This document shows positions 33,733-41,298 of a stretch of DNA of 64,000 bases, in pieces. How positions within the stretch are numbered: position 1 is the first letter of the stretch; the number at the start of each line of letters is the position of its first letter. A model generated the notes under the pieces. It saw nothing but the letters and a program-made list of their open reading frames with translations, was not told where the DNA came from and did not search any database. The position numbers and the translations under genes are program-made. Source of the DNA: Symbiodinium natans (taxonomy: Eukaryota > Sar > Dinophyceae > Suessiales > Symbiodiniaceae); contig CAJNDS010002557.1 of the NCBI GenBank assembly GCA_905221605.1, positions 929,279 through 993,278 of the forward strand, given 5' to 3'.

Positions 33733-34935
33733 AAAACTCGTCTATTTTATATTAAATGAGCCATTCAGTCTGGGTCAGGATGAGCCACTATGTGGCTTTT
33801 GATGTGAGCCGTAAAGGCTTGTTCAGATGCCTTAAAAAAAAGGCATCTATCAGGGGATAGTCTAAAACCGTGCTTGATGACGCCAAGCAATGAACCTGAT
33901 AATGCTGAAAGCCTGACGGGGTGAGGCGAAAGATGCCGTGCTTTGCTCTTCTTGTGCGCTTTTCTAAACACTAAACCCCTAAAACCCATAAATAAAAAAT
34001 CAAAGCATATAGTATTTGAAAAAATATGGGACACTATAAATATATAGGGAAATTCTATACAAAATACACCCAAAACCCCAAAAATAATTTATATGATAGC
34101 CCACGGAAAAATATAATCAATAATCCCCGTCTTACCCGATGGACTTTATAACCCCTTATGAACCCTAAAACCCTAAAAATAATAAAAACCCTAAAATATA
34201 ATAGAAAATAAAATAAACCCAACGCGACAGGTCAAATGGGCTTTTCCGGCTCTTCCTATCAATGAGACGCAGAAGTCCCAAAGTGTCAATAATGGCACTT
34301 CGCAGTCGGCTCTTCCTATTATTGGAAGCTTTTTTTGGTTTAGTTTTAGTTTAGGGTTTAGTTTAGTTTAGGGTTTTAGTTTAGGGTTTTAGTTTAGGGT
34401 TTTAGTTTAGGGTTTTAGTTAGTGTAGTTTGGCAAGTTTTTACTTTTTTGTGTAGTTTAGGGTTTTAGTTTAGGGTTTTAGTTTAGGGTTTTAGTTAGTG
34501 TAGTTTGGCAAGTTTTTTACTTTTTTGTGTAGTTTTTAGTTAGTTCGGCAACCCTTTTTAGTTTTTTTTCTTGTTTAGGGTTTTAGTTAGTTCGGCAACT
34601 TTTCTAGGCTTTTTTTGTTGTAGTTTAGGGTTTAGGCGTTCAGGGTTTTTCAGGGTTGTTGTGGTTTAGTGTTCAGGGTTGTTGTGGCTTGGTTTAGGTA
34701 GGAATTTTTAAGAAGTAAGGAACGCACCCCTTTTTCTTTTTGATTGTTCCTTTTCGTCTTGTAAATTAACCCCCTTGTGTCAAAAACACTTTTTTCGCGT
34801 TCCTTCCTTCAACATTTTATTTTTTGGGGATGGTTTAGGAATTTGGTTATATGATGCTCTTGATGCTCCTGATGCTCTTGATGCTCAGCCCAGCCCCAGA
34901 ACCAGCCCGCAACACCAGAGCGAGGGTGCAACACC
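33733..34935. other. Non-coding stretch with telomere-like repeats inside the element
   Basis: About 1.2 kb between the CaaX gene and the polymerase. It holds a duplicated CGGCTCTTCCTAT (about 34,247 and 34,309), then a repeat-rich block (34,340-34,640) made of GTTTTAGTTTAGG-like units, reminiscent of host TTTAGGG DNA but different in period. A block of about 110 bases ending in a GGCAAG-TTTTTACTTTTTTGTG stretch occurs twice (34,342-34,455 and 34,456-34,530). I see no convincing gene. A minus-strand frame at 33,765-34,073 resembles no known protein. Confidence 0.6.
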
Positions 34936-34940
34936 AAAAG

Positions 34941-34950
34941 CACTTAAAGG
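34941..34950 (+). promoter_or_regulatory. CACTTAAAGG motif before the polymerase gene
   Basis: Member of the TACTTAAAGACA motif set, 19 bases before the ATG at 34,970. It supports choosing that ATG rather than the longer open frame. Confidence 0.5.
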
Positions 34951-34969
34951 GAAGCCACCTTATACCCTA

Positions 34970-37900
34970 ATGGCAGACCAGGGAGCCCTAAAAACTGCAA
35001 TGCGATACACATTAAGTAGCCGATTAGGTGAAATAAAAAAGACTAAAAAAGGAAAAGAGTTAAAACAGATTGTAATTGATGGAAAACAATATAAATATGA
35101 CAAAGAAAAACCTTTTACAGGGAAACTGAAAAAACAATTAAATAAAATTAGTAAAACACCAGATTTTAAACGTTTTGAGATTTTAGATAAGGCTAGTAAA
35201 GGGGTTATGGTTAGAAAGAATTTAAAACGATATGCTATATCAACATTTGGAAAAAGAACTGATAATTTTAGTGCTTTAAAACGATATGCTAATACCTATT
35301 CTATAATAGATATTGAAAAAGAAGGATTTAAGGGTTTAGGACACATATATTATCAAAAATCTAGATTAAAAGAGTTTTTAAACAAACATAAAAGTATGAA
35401 ATTACTTATTGATGTTGAATTTGTTTTAAGGCAGGTTATAGAAGAAGATGAGACAACAGAAGAATATTTAACAACAATTAGGAGTAGAAGATATAATATA
35501 TTAAATGAAGAGGATTTAAACAAAGCAGTTAATAATGCTGGAAATGATATTCAAATTATTCTAGAAAATAAACAGTTGCAAAAGTCAGGTTTAAGCATAA
35601 AGAAAGTTAATAAAATAACTATTCATTATGATAAATATGACCCAACAAGAGCAGGTCAATACATTGAATTACCGCGCTGGGTTTCATTAAAAAAGGCATG
35701 TATTAATATTAAAAATTATGATAATTTATGTTTTAAATATTGTGTATGGTGTAAGTTTCACGACATATATAAAAAAGACCATCCTGAAAGATTATATCAC
35801 TATAATAAGTATTTACAAAATGATAACTTTATTAAATGGAATGGTGTAGAGTTCCCAGCGTGTAATGAAGATATAGATAAGTTTGAAGAGGTGAATGGTG
35901 GAACTATATCAGTAAATGTTTATACAATTGATACAGATGTAGATAAAATAAGAGTTGATAAAGTAACAAAAATAACAAACCCAGTATGTCATATTAATCT
36001 ATTCAGGCTTGATGAAGATAATAAAAACCATTATGTTTTAATTAAAGACTATTCAAGACTTTTAGGAAGTCAAACAAACAAGACCAATAGACAGCTTTTT
36101 TATTGTCAATATTGTCAAAAAGGTTTTAGTAAAGAGAACTTATTACAAGCTCATTTATTAAAAGGTTGTATGGCTAATGAGGTTCAAGCTATAGAGATGC
36201 CAGAGGAAAAAGAAAAAATGAGTTTTCAAAAGCACTACAAGAAACTAAAATGTCCTTATGTTATTTATGGTGATTTTGAATGTTTAACTGCTTTAACGAA
36301 TGAAGGAATAAAGGGAACATATCAAAATCATAAACCATCAGGTTTTATGTTAAACGTTGTTAATTCAATAACAGGAGAAGCTAAACCACATTTATATAGA
36401 GGTGAGGATTGTATGGATGTATTTTGTCATACAATGAACGAGATAAGAGAAGAAATATTTGATGTAATTAACAATCCAAAAGACATGGAGAAATTAACAG
36501 ATGAAGAGGAAGAAAGACACAGAAAAGCAAAGAAATGCTTTATTTGCAACGGTTCTTTTCATCCAAATGTAAAAGCTAAAACAAAAGTTAAAGACCATTG
36601 TCATTTTACAGGAAAATATAGAGGACCAGCACATCATAAATGTAATTTAGACTATTGTTTCAAATACTTCAAAATACCTATATTTTTTCATAATCTTAAA
36701 AACTATGACGCTCATTTAGTTATATCAAATCTGAATAAGTTAAATACAGATAAAGACGAGGTAAATGTAATAGCACAAAACAGCGAGAAATTTATAACCT
36801 TTTGTCTTAAACAGCTAGAGTTTAAAGATAGCTTTAGCTTCTTATCTTCATCATTGGATAAACTGGTTAAATTAACGAAATATGAGAATAATGAGAAGCG
36901 CGATAATTGGACACAACATTTTAAATACAGTAAAATAAGTGAATATGTTAAAGACGATTATGATTTAGATTTATTAACCGATAAGGGTGTTTATCCATAT
37001 GACTATATGAATGAGTTTAAGAAATTTAATGAGACAACATTACCTGATAAAAAGGAGTTTTATAGTAGATTAGGCGAAGAACACATAGACGATAAAGACT
37101 ATGAAAGAGCAAAGCATATATGGGAGCACTTTAAAATAAAAAACCTCGGTGAGTATCACGATTTATATCTTAAAACTGATGTTCTATTATTAACAGATGT
37201 TTTTGAGAATTTTAGAAATCAATGTTTAATAGATTATGAATTAGACCCAGCGCATTATTATACATTACCTAATTTCGCTTGGGATGCTATGCTATTGAAA
37301 ACAGGAATACAATTAGATTTAATATATAACGAAGACCTTTATAAAATGGTTGAGCGAGGACTTCGTGGTGGGATGTGTCAAGTGTCTCACAGAATGGCAG
37401 AAGCGAATAATAAATATATGGGAGAAGGCTATGATGAAAATAAACCAACTTCATATATAAACTATCTTGATGCTAATAATCTTTATGGCTTAGCGATGTG
37501 TCAGAAACTACCCTATAAAGATATTAAATTTGTTGAAGGAAACTTTACAGAAGACCATATACGAACATGGAGCGACTTAGGAACTGGATACATTTTAGAC
37601 GTTGATTTAGAATATCCGAAAGAGTTACATGATAAACATGTTGATTATCCACTAGCTCCTGAAATTATGAGTGTTACGGCTGATATGTTAAGTGATACTC
37701 AAAAAGATATTTACAAAGCATATCATTTTAATCACTCACCTAAAGACGAAAAAACAAAGAAATTAATCTTAAATGTAAATCACAAAGAGAATTATGTATT
37801 ACATATTAAAATACTTCAGTATTATCTTAAGCAGGGACTGAAAATAAATAAGATTAATAGAGTAGTTCAGTTCAAACAAAAAGAATGGCTAAAACCGTGG

Positions 37901-38740
37901 ATTGATTTTAACACTGAAAAAAGAAAGAAGGCGAATAGCGACTTTGAGAAAGATATGTATAAATTAATGAATAATGCCGTGTATGGAAAAACGATGGAAA
38001 ATGTAAGAGAACATATTAACTTTGAATTGGTAGATACACCCGAGCGTTTCCAAAAAGTCGTTAATGCTCCTACTTATAAACATCGTCATATTATTAATGA
38101 AAATCTGGTAGGAGTGGAGAAGCTAAAAGAAACAGTTAAATTAAATAAACCCATTTATGTAGGAATGAGCATTTTAGACTTATCTAAATTGCATATGTAT
38201 AGTTTTTATTATGATGTTTTGAAAAAGAAATATGATGATGATGTAAGATTAATATATACGGATACTGATAGTTTTGTTATACACACTAAAACAGAAGACA
38301 TATACGAAGACTTTAAAGATATTAATAAACATATGGATTTTAGCGGATACGATAAAAACCATAAATGTTATGATGCTACAAATAAGAAGGTTCTAGGAAA
38401 GTTTAAGGACGAGGTGGATGGAAAAATAATTACTCATTTTATAGGTTTAAAACCTAAATCATATACCTTTAAGGTTCATAATGAAGCTAAAGAGGAAAAG
38501 AAGAGTAAAGGAATAGTAAAACACAAAGTTCGCACACAGTTGAACTTTAATAAATATAAAGATACTCTTGAAAATAACAGTTGTGATACTGTTAGTTTCA
38601 ACAGCATAAGAAGCAAAAATCATCAGATATATTCCATAAATCAAGTAAAACAAGCATTGTCTTCCTATGACAATAAAAGGTATTATTTAGATAATATAAA
38701 CAGCCTTCCATTCGGGCATTATATGATAAATCAACTATAA
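34970..38740 (+). CDS. polB: Family B DNA polymerase (protein-primed type)
   Basis: 1256 residues from ATG 34,970. The frame is open upstream to 34,775 but has no ATG there, and a promoter-like motif lies 19 bases before this ATG. It replicates the element. Exonuclease motifs: YGDFE (D435, E437), FFHNLKNYDAH (D580) and YLKTDVLLLTDVF (D737). Polymerase motifs: A, YLDANNLYG (D834); B, KLMNNAVYGKTMEN (from 998); C, YTDTDS (D1098, D1100). All catalytic acids are present. A C2HC finger (CQYC...H...C, from 379) and a Cys/His block (CFIC ... KDHCHFTGKYRG ... HHKCN, 523-560) precede exonuclease II; the same block is known in other Polinton polymerases. The ~430-residue N-terminal region may contain the terminal-protein function (inference). 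The 3' end overlaps the convergent gene by 10 bases. Confidence 0.97.
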   Translation: MADQGALKTAMRYTLSSRLGEIKKTKKGKELKQIVIDGKQYKYDKEKPFTGKLKKQLNKISKTPDFKRFEILDKASKGVMVRKNLKRYAISTFGKRTDNFSALKRYANTYSIIDIEKEGFKGLGHIYYQKSRLKEFLNKHKSMKLLIDVEFVLRQVIEEDETTEEYLTTIRSRRYNILNEEDLNKAVNNAGNDIQIILENKQLQKSGLSIKKVNKITIHYDKYDPTRAGQYIELPRWVSLKKACINIKNYDNLCFKYCVWCKFHDIYKKDHPERLYHYNKYLQNDNFIKWNGVEFPACNEDIDKFEEVNGGTISVNVYTIDTDVDKIRVDKVTKITNPVCHINLFRLDEDNKNHYVLIKDYSRLLGSQTNKTNRQLFYCQYCQKGFSKENLLQAHLLKGCMANEVQAIEMPEEKEKMSFQKHYKKLKCPYVIYGDFECLTALTNEGIKGTYQNHKPSGFMLNVVNSITGEAKPHLYRGEDCMDVFCHTMNEIREEIFDVINNPKDMEKLTDEEEERHRKAKKCFICNGSFHPNVKAKTKVKDHCHFTGKYRGPAHHKCNLDYCFKYFKIPIFFHNLKNYDAHLVISNLNKLNTDKDEVNVIAQNSEKFITFCLKQLEFKDSFSFLSSSLDKLVKLTKYENNEKRDNWTQHFKYSKISEYVKDDYDLDLLTDKGVYPYDYMNEFKKFNETTLPDKKEFYSRLGEEHIDDKDYERAKHIWEHFKIKNLGEYHDLYLKTDVLLLTDVFENFRNQCLIDYELDPAHYYTLPNFAWDAMLLKTGIQLDLIYNEDLYKMVERGLRGGMCQVSHRMAEANNKYMGEGYDENKPTSYINYLDANNLYGLAMCQKLPYKDIKFVEGNFTEDHIRTWSDLGTGYILDVDLEYPKELHDKHVDYPLAPEIMSVTADMLSDTQKDIYKAYHFNHSPKDEKTKKLILNVNHKENYVLHIKILQYYLKQGLKINKINRVVQFKQKEWLKPWIDFNTEKRKKANSDFEKDMYKLMNNAVYGKTMENVREHINFELVDTPERFQKVVNAPTYKHRHIINENLVGVEKLKETVKLNKPIYVGMSILDLSKLHMYSFYYDVLKKKYDDDVRLIYTDTDSFVIHTKTEDIYEDFKDINKHMDFSGYDKNHKCYDATNKKVLGKFKDEVDGKIITHFIGLKPKSYTFKVHNEAKEEKKSKGIVKHKVRTQLNFNKYKDTLENNSCDTVSFNSIRSKNHQIYSINQVKQALSSYDNKRYYLDNINSLPFGHYMINQL

Positions 38741-39006
38741 ACCTTATGTTCATCATTATATTTTATTTCATAATATTCTAAGGTCTCTCTTTTTGGATAT
38801 CTAATTTCTCCAGTGTTAAGTTTGTTTATATATACGTTTCTCTTATTCTTATACATTTCACTATCCCTAACTAATGTTTTGTTTATTTGTTTTGGTTTAT
38901 TATTAATCAATTTATTAACTGCTTTTTCAATAACTTCTAGCTTATCTAATATCTTTTGAAATCGTGTTGCCTTTGTTTCTTTAATATCATCATCTATATC
39001 TGACAT
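38731..39006 (-). CDS. Small charged protein, unrecognised
   Basis: 91 residues, starting MSDIDDDIKETKATRF. Helical, lysine- and glutamate-rich, with a probable coiled coil at 14-40. No Cys/His cluster, membrane segment or known motif. It converges on the polymerase gene and overlaps its end by 10 bases. Its upstream region has two copies of AAAAGTTTTAGGT and a TATATAG close to the start. AT-rich codon use matches the other viral genes, so I think it is real. Confidence 0.7.
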   Translation of the reverse strand: MSDIDDDIKETKATRFQKILDKLEVIEKAVNKLINNKPKQINKTLVRDSEMYKNKRNVYINKLNTGEIRYPKRETLEYYEIKYNDEHKVYS

Positions 39007-39312
39007 ACTATATAAAAAGTTTTAGGTTAAATTTTTTATACTAAAAGTTTTAGGTGAAAATGCGTTCCAAAATTACATATAAAGAGTAGAATTACAACTT
39101 TTTTCATAACTTAAAAAAGTTATGAATAAAGTTCAAACTAATTAAGCACCAGCTTATGTGGTGCTATTGGATGTACCTCCACTACTTCCCTTTCGTGTGC
39201 TCATCCAAAGTGAAACAATACTTGCCGATTGTCAGGGGGTGTTTTCTTCTCCTTCGTTGCGAATGACAAAACTGACATACTTGCCCTGTCAATATATAAC
39301 AGAAATAAAACT
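39007..39312. other. Intergenic island with higher GC
   Basis: 306 bases between two minus-strand genes. The part at 39,140-39,290 is visibly more GC-rich than its surroundings. On the minus strand it holds two short frames, one starting MSVLSFATKEKKTPP and one MSTRKGSSGG, whose stop and start overlap (GGATGAGC). This could be the rest of a broken gene or a regulatory spacer. Confidence 0.4.
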
Positions 39313-39723
39313 TTAATCCATCTTAATTTTATACTTATTTATATCATCTATATCTTTCTTGATTTCAGTTATATCTTTTTTCAATAAAGTAATTTCAGTT
39401 TCCGCGCACTCAATTCGTTCTTCTAACTCTTCCGGTGTTATTTGAGAAGATTTGCCCCAACCTGTATCACATATTTCAATGCTTCCTGTTTGTAAGTTAT
39501 TTTCCGGTTTAAAGATATCGTCAGGACTTGTGTGTCTGCCACCACCAAATTTAGTATTCCTTTTATCAACCACGGTATTCGTTGTTATTGTATTATTCTC
39601 CTTAACGGTTTTAGTCTCCTTGTGATAAAACTGTCTTTTACAACGACAGGGAATACAAGATACACCACGGGCATTAATACGAAATCCTTTATCCTTGCTT
39701 TCTTCTGTTGGAGCCTCGCTCAT
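39313..39723 (-). CDS. Cys-cluster and coiled-coil protein, unrecognised
   Basis: 136 residues. Near the N-terminus is CIPCRC (residues 20-25), a possible metal-binding knuckle. The middle is polar (TKFGGGRHTSPDD). Residues 90-132 form a clear coiled coil with heptads such as IECAETEITLLKKDI. It follows the 50-residue gene after a 5-base gap and is probably co-transcribed with it. I do not recognise the family; an oligomeric structural or accessory protein is possible. Confidence 0.72.
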   Translation of the reverse strand: MSEAPTEESKDKGFRINARGVSCIPCRCKRQFYHKETKTVKENNTITTNTVVDKRNTKFGGGRHTSPDDIFKPENNLQTGSIEICDTGWGKSSQITPEELEERIECAETEITLLKKDITEIKKDIDDINKYKIKMD

Positions 39724-39728
39724 TTATA

Positions 39729-39881
39729 TTATTTAGATTTTTTAATATTCTTTAAATAATAACAAACAGCTTTTAAGAAGTCTAACAAGCTATAACAACA
39801 CATTCTGTATCTAGGTGTTTTTATTATATCTAATTTCTCTATCTCATTTATAACTTCTAAATAGTCATCGTAATTAGCCAT
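39729..39881 (-). CDS. Very small protein (50 residues)
   Basis: ATG at 39,881 and TAA at 39,729-39,731; the protein begins MANYDDYLEVINEIEKL and ends in a lysine-rich tail (KNIKKSK). A short amphipathic or weakly hydrophobic stretch with CCYSLLDFLKAVCYYL lies in the middle. It is tightly packed between the divergent ATPase gene and the next minus-strand gene (5 bases), shares their AT-rich composition, and has no competing frame. Function unknown. Confidence 0.55.
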   Translation of the reverse strand: MANYDDYLEVINEIEKLDIIKTPRYRMCCYSLLDFLKAVCYYLKNIKKSK

Positions 39882-39920
39882 ATATTAATAACGATATAAT
39901 TTTTCTATGTATTAGTAATA

Positions 39921-40712
39921 ATGAATACTCCTATAGTTAAACCTATCAATGTTAAAGAATATGATTTTAAGCAGTCTAAATATGAAGTAGCACCTAAACT
40001 ACCTTTTAGCCAAATAATAACAGGACCTTCAGGAAGTGGTAAGGGAATATTACTTCAATCAATGATATTAGATATTTACAGAGATGTCTTTGAAAGAATA
40101 TATATTTGGTCTCCTTCAATCTCAGTTGATAGTAATTGGTTGCCAGTTAAAAAATATATTCAGGATAATTTGAAGGTTAATTTAGAAAAGGAAAAGTGTA
40201 TGTTTGACGAATACATACCAGAAGAATTAGAAGCAGTGATACAGAAACAGCACAAGGTAATAGAATATCAGAAGAAGAACGACCACAAGAAATTATTTTC
40301 TATTCTTATTATTGTTGATGACTTCGCCGACAGTAAGGCTTTTTCAAGAAACTCTCCTTTGCTAAATCAGTTGTATGTTAGAGGAAGACATAACGCAATC
40401 AATATTATAACAAGCACACAAAAATTTAATGCTTTATCTCCTATCATTCGTGTTAATAGTCGTCAGTTATTCTTTTTTAGGTTAAGAAACTACAAGGAAA
40501 TTGAAACAATGGTTGAAGAATTAAGCGCGGTATTGATTAAGAAATCAACCGTAGCAGATGCTAAAAATTTATCGGAAGCAAAGAAATTATTGTTAGAAGT
40601 CTATAACATAGCAACTGAAGAACCTTACAGCTTCTTATTTATTAACCTAATGAAAGGTGATGTAAATGATATGTTTTATAAAAGGTTTGATGCTAAATTG
40701 GTAATAGACTGA
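39921..40712 (+). CDS. DNA packaging ATPase (FtsK/HerA, A32-like)
   Basis: 263 residues, the usual length for the viral genome-packaging ATPases of this lineage. Walker A is GPSGSGKG (35-42). Walker B is ILIIVDDFADS, with the acidic pair at 133-134. A polar motif follows in NIITSTQKFNALSP, and an arginine-rich stretch (RVNSRQLFFFRLRN) could hold the arginine finger. The protein pumps the linear genome into preformed capsids. It lies divergently from the small minus-strand genes and is followed by a membrane-protein gene on the same strand. It has no TACTTAAAGACA motif; the start is preceded by AT-rich TATTAGTAATA. Confidence 0.94.
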   Translation: MNTPIVKPINVKEYDFKQSKYEVAPKLPFSQIITGPSGSGKGILLQSMILDIYRDVFERIYIWSPSISVDSNWLPVKKYIQDNLKVNLEKEKCMFDEYIPEELEAVIQKQHKVIEYQKKNDHKKLFSILIIVDDFADSKAFSRNSPLLNQLYVRGRHNAINIITSTQKFNALSPIIRVNSRQLFFFRLRNYKEIETMVEELSAVLIKKSTVADAKNLSEAKKLLLEVYNIATEEPYSFLFINLMKGDVNDMFYKRFDAKLVID

Positions 40713-40715
40713 ACA

Positions 40716-40727
40716 TACTTAAAGACA
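40716..40727 (+). promoter_or_regulatory. TACTTAAAGACA motif
   Basis: Exact copy of the shared motif, 18 bases before the ATG of the small membrane protein at 40,746. Confidence 0.6.
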
Positions 40728-40745
40728 GAAGACCTTTAAAAAATA

Positions 40746-41039
40746 ATGGAAACAGTTTATATTTCTGCTGGTATTTCTGCTGGAATGCTATATGGTTATA
40801 TATGCGGGGAACAGATGATAAAATATATTCAAAGAGACGGATGCACGATTGAAACTACTATTAATTGTGTTTTAACTCCATTTATGCCTGTTCTTGTTCC
40901 AATAGTGCTTGTTGCTTATATTCCATTATATGTATATGATAAATGTTTTGCTAAAGAAGCAGAAAATGAAAGCCAACAGTCAAACGAAAGATTTGAAGGC
41001 TTCCAAGAACAGAACAACAACATCGTTGAGGGTAATTAA
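40746..41039 (+). CDS. Small membrane protein
   Basis: 97 residues. A moderately hydrophobic N-terminal stretch (4-22, YISAGISAGMLYGYICG) is followed by a strong membrane segment at about 43-66 (LTPFMPVLVPIVLVAYIPLY). The C-terminal 30 residues are polar and glutamine/asparagine-rich. It resembles no family I recognise. It starts 18 bases after a TACTTAAAGACA motif and ends at a palindrome shared with the convergent gene. A role at host membranes or in the virion is inference. Confidence 0.75.
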   Translation: METVYISAGISAGMLYGYICGEQMIKYIQRDGCTIETTINCVLTPFMPVLVPIVLVAYIPLYVYDKCFAKEAENESQQSNERFEGFQEQNNNIVEGN

Positions 41040-41067
41040 TAATATTATAAATTAATAATATTATTAA
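41036..41067. terminator. Bidirectional AT-rich hairpin
   Basis: TTAATAATATTAT (41,036-41,048) and ATAATATTATTAA (41,055-41,067) form a perfect 13-bp stem with a 6-base loop. It covers the stop codons of both convergent genes, so it could end transcripts from both sides. Confidence 0.65.
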
Positions 41068-41279
41068 ATTAATGAATATGAACACAAGTTTATGGCAGGT
41101 AGTTTATAATACATTTTATCACTCTTCTTTTCTTTTACTTCTTTTAGTTCCTTTATCATTTCTTTCAACACTTTAATTTGTAATCTATCAATATTACTCA
41201 AATCTAAATCATTTTCATTAATATTGTTTATTTGATTGATACAATCATTCTCACTATCTTTTGATATTCTACTTCCCAT
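41064..41279 (-). CDS. Small protein with N-myristoylation signal
   Basis: 71 residues starting MGSRIS, which fits the MGxxxS consensus for N-terminal myristoylation and suggests a membrane-attached protein. Residues 12-32 are asparagine-rich and acidic, and 32-52 form an amphipathic helix (LQIKVLKEMIKELKEVKEK). Family unknown. It is the next minus-strand frame before the fibre gene in genome order and ends at the bidirectional hairpin. Confidence 0.7.
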   Translation of the reverse strand: MGSRISKDSENDCINQINNINENDLDLSNIDRLQIKVLKEMIKELKEVKEKKSDKMYYKLPAINLCSYSLI

Positions 41280-41298
41280 ATTATATTATAACTTATAT

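Noticed and set aside
33765-34073. 102-codon minus-strand frame inside the element
   Set aside because: Composition and lack of any motif suggest chance; it lies in a repeat-rich non-coding block.
34775-34969. N-terminal extension of the polymerase frame
   Set aside because: It begins at TTG without an ATG, and a promoter-like motif lies inside it just before the ATG at 34,970.
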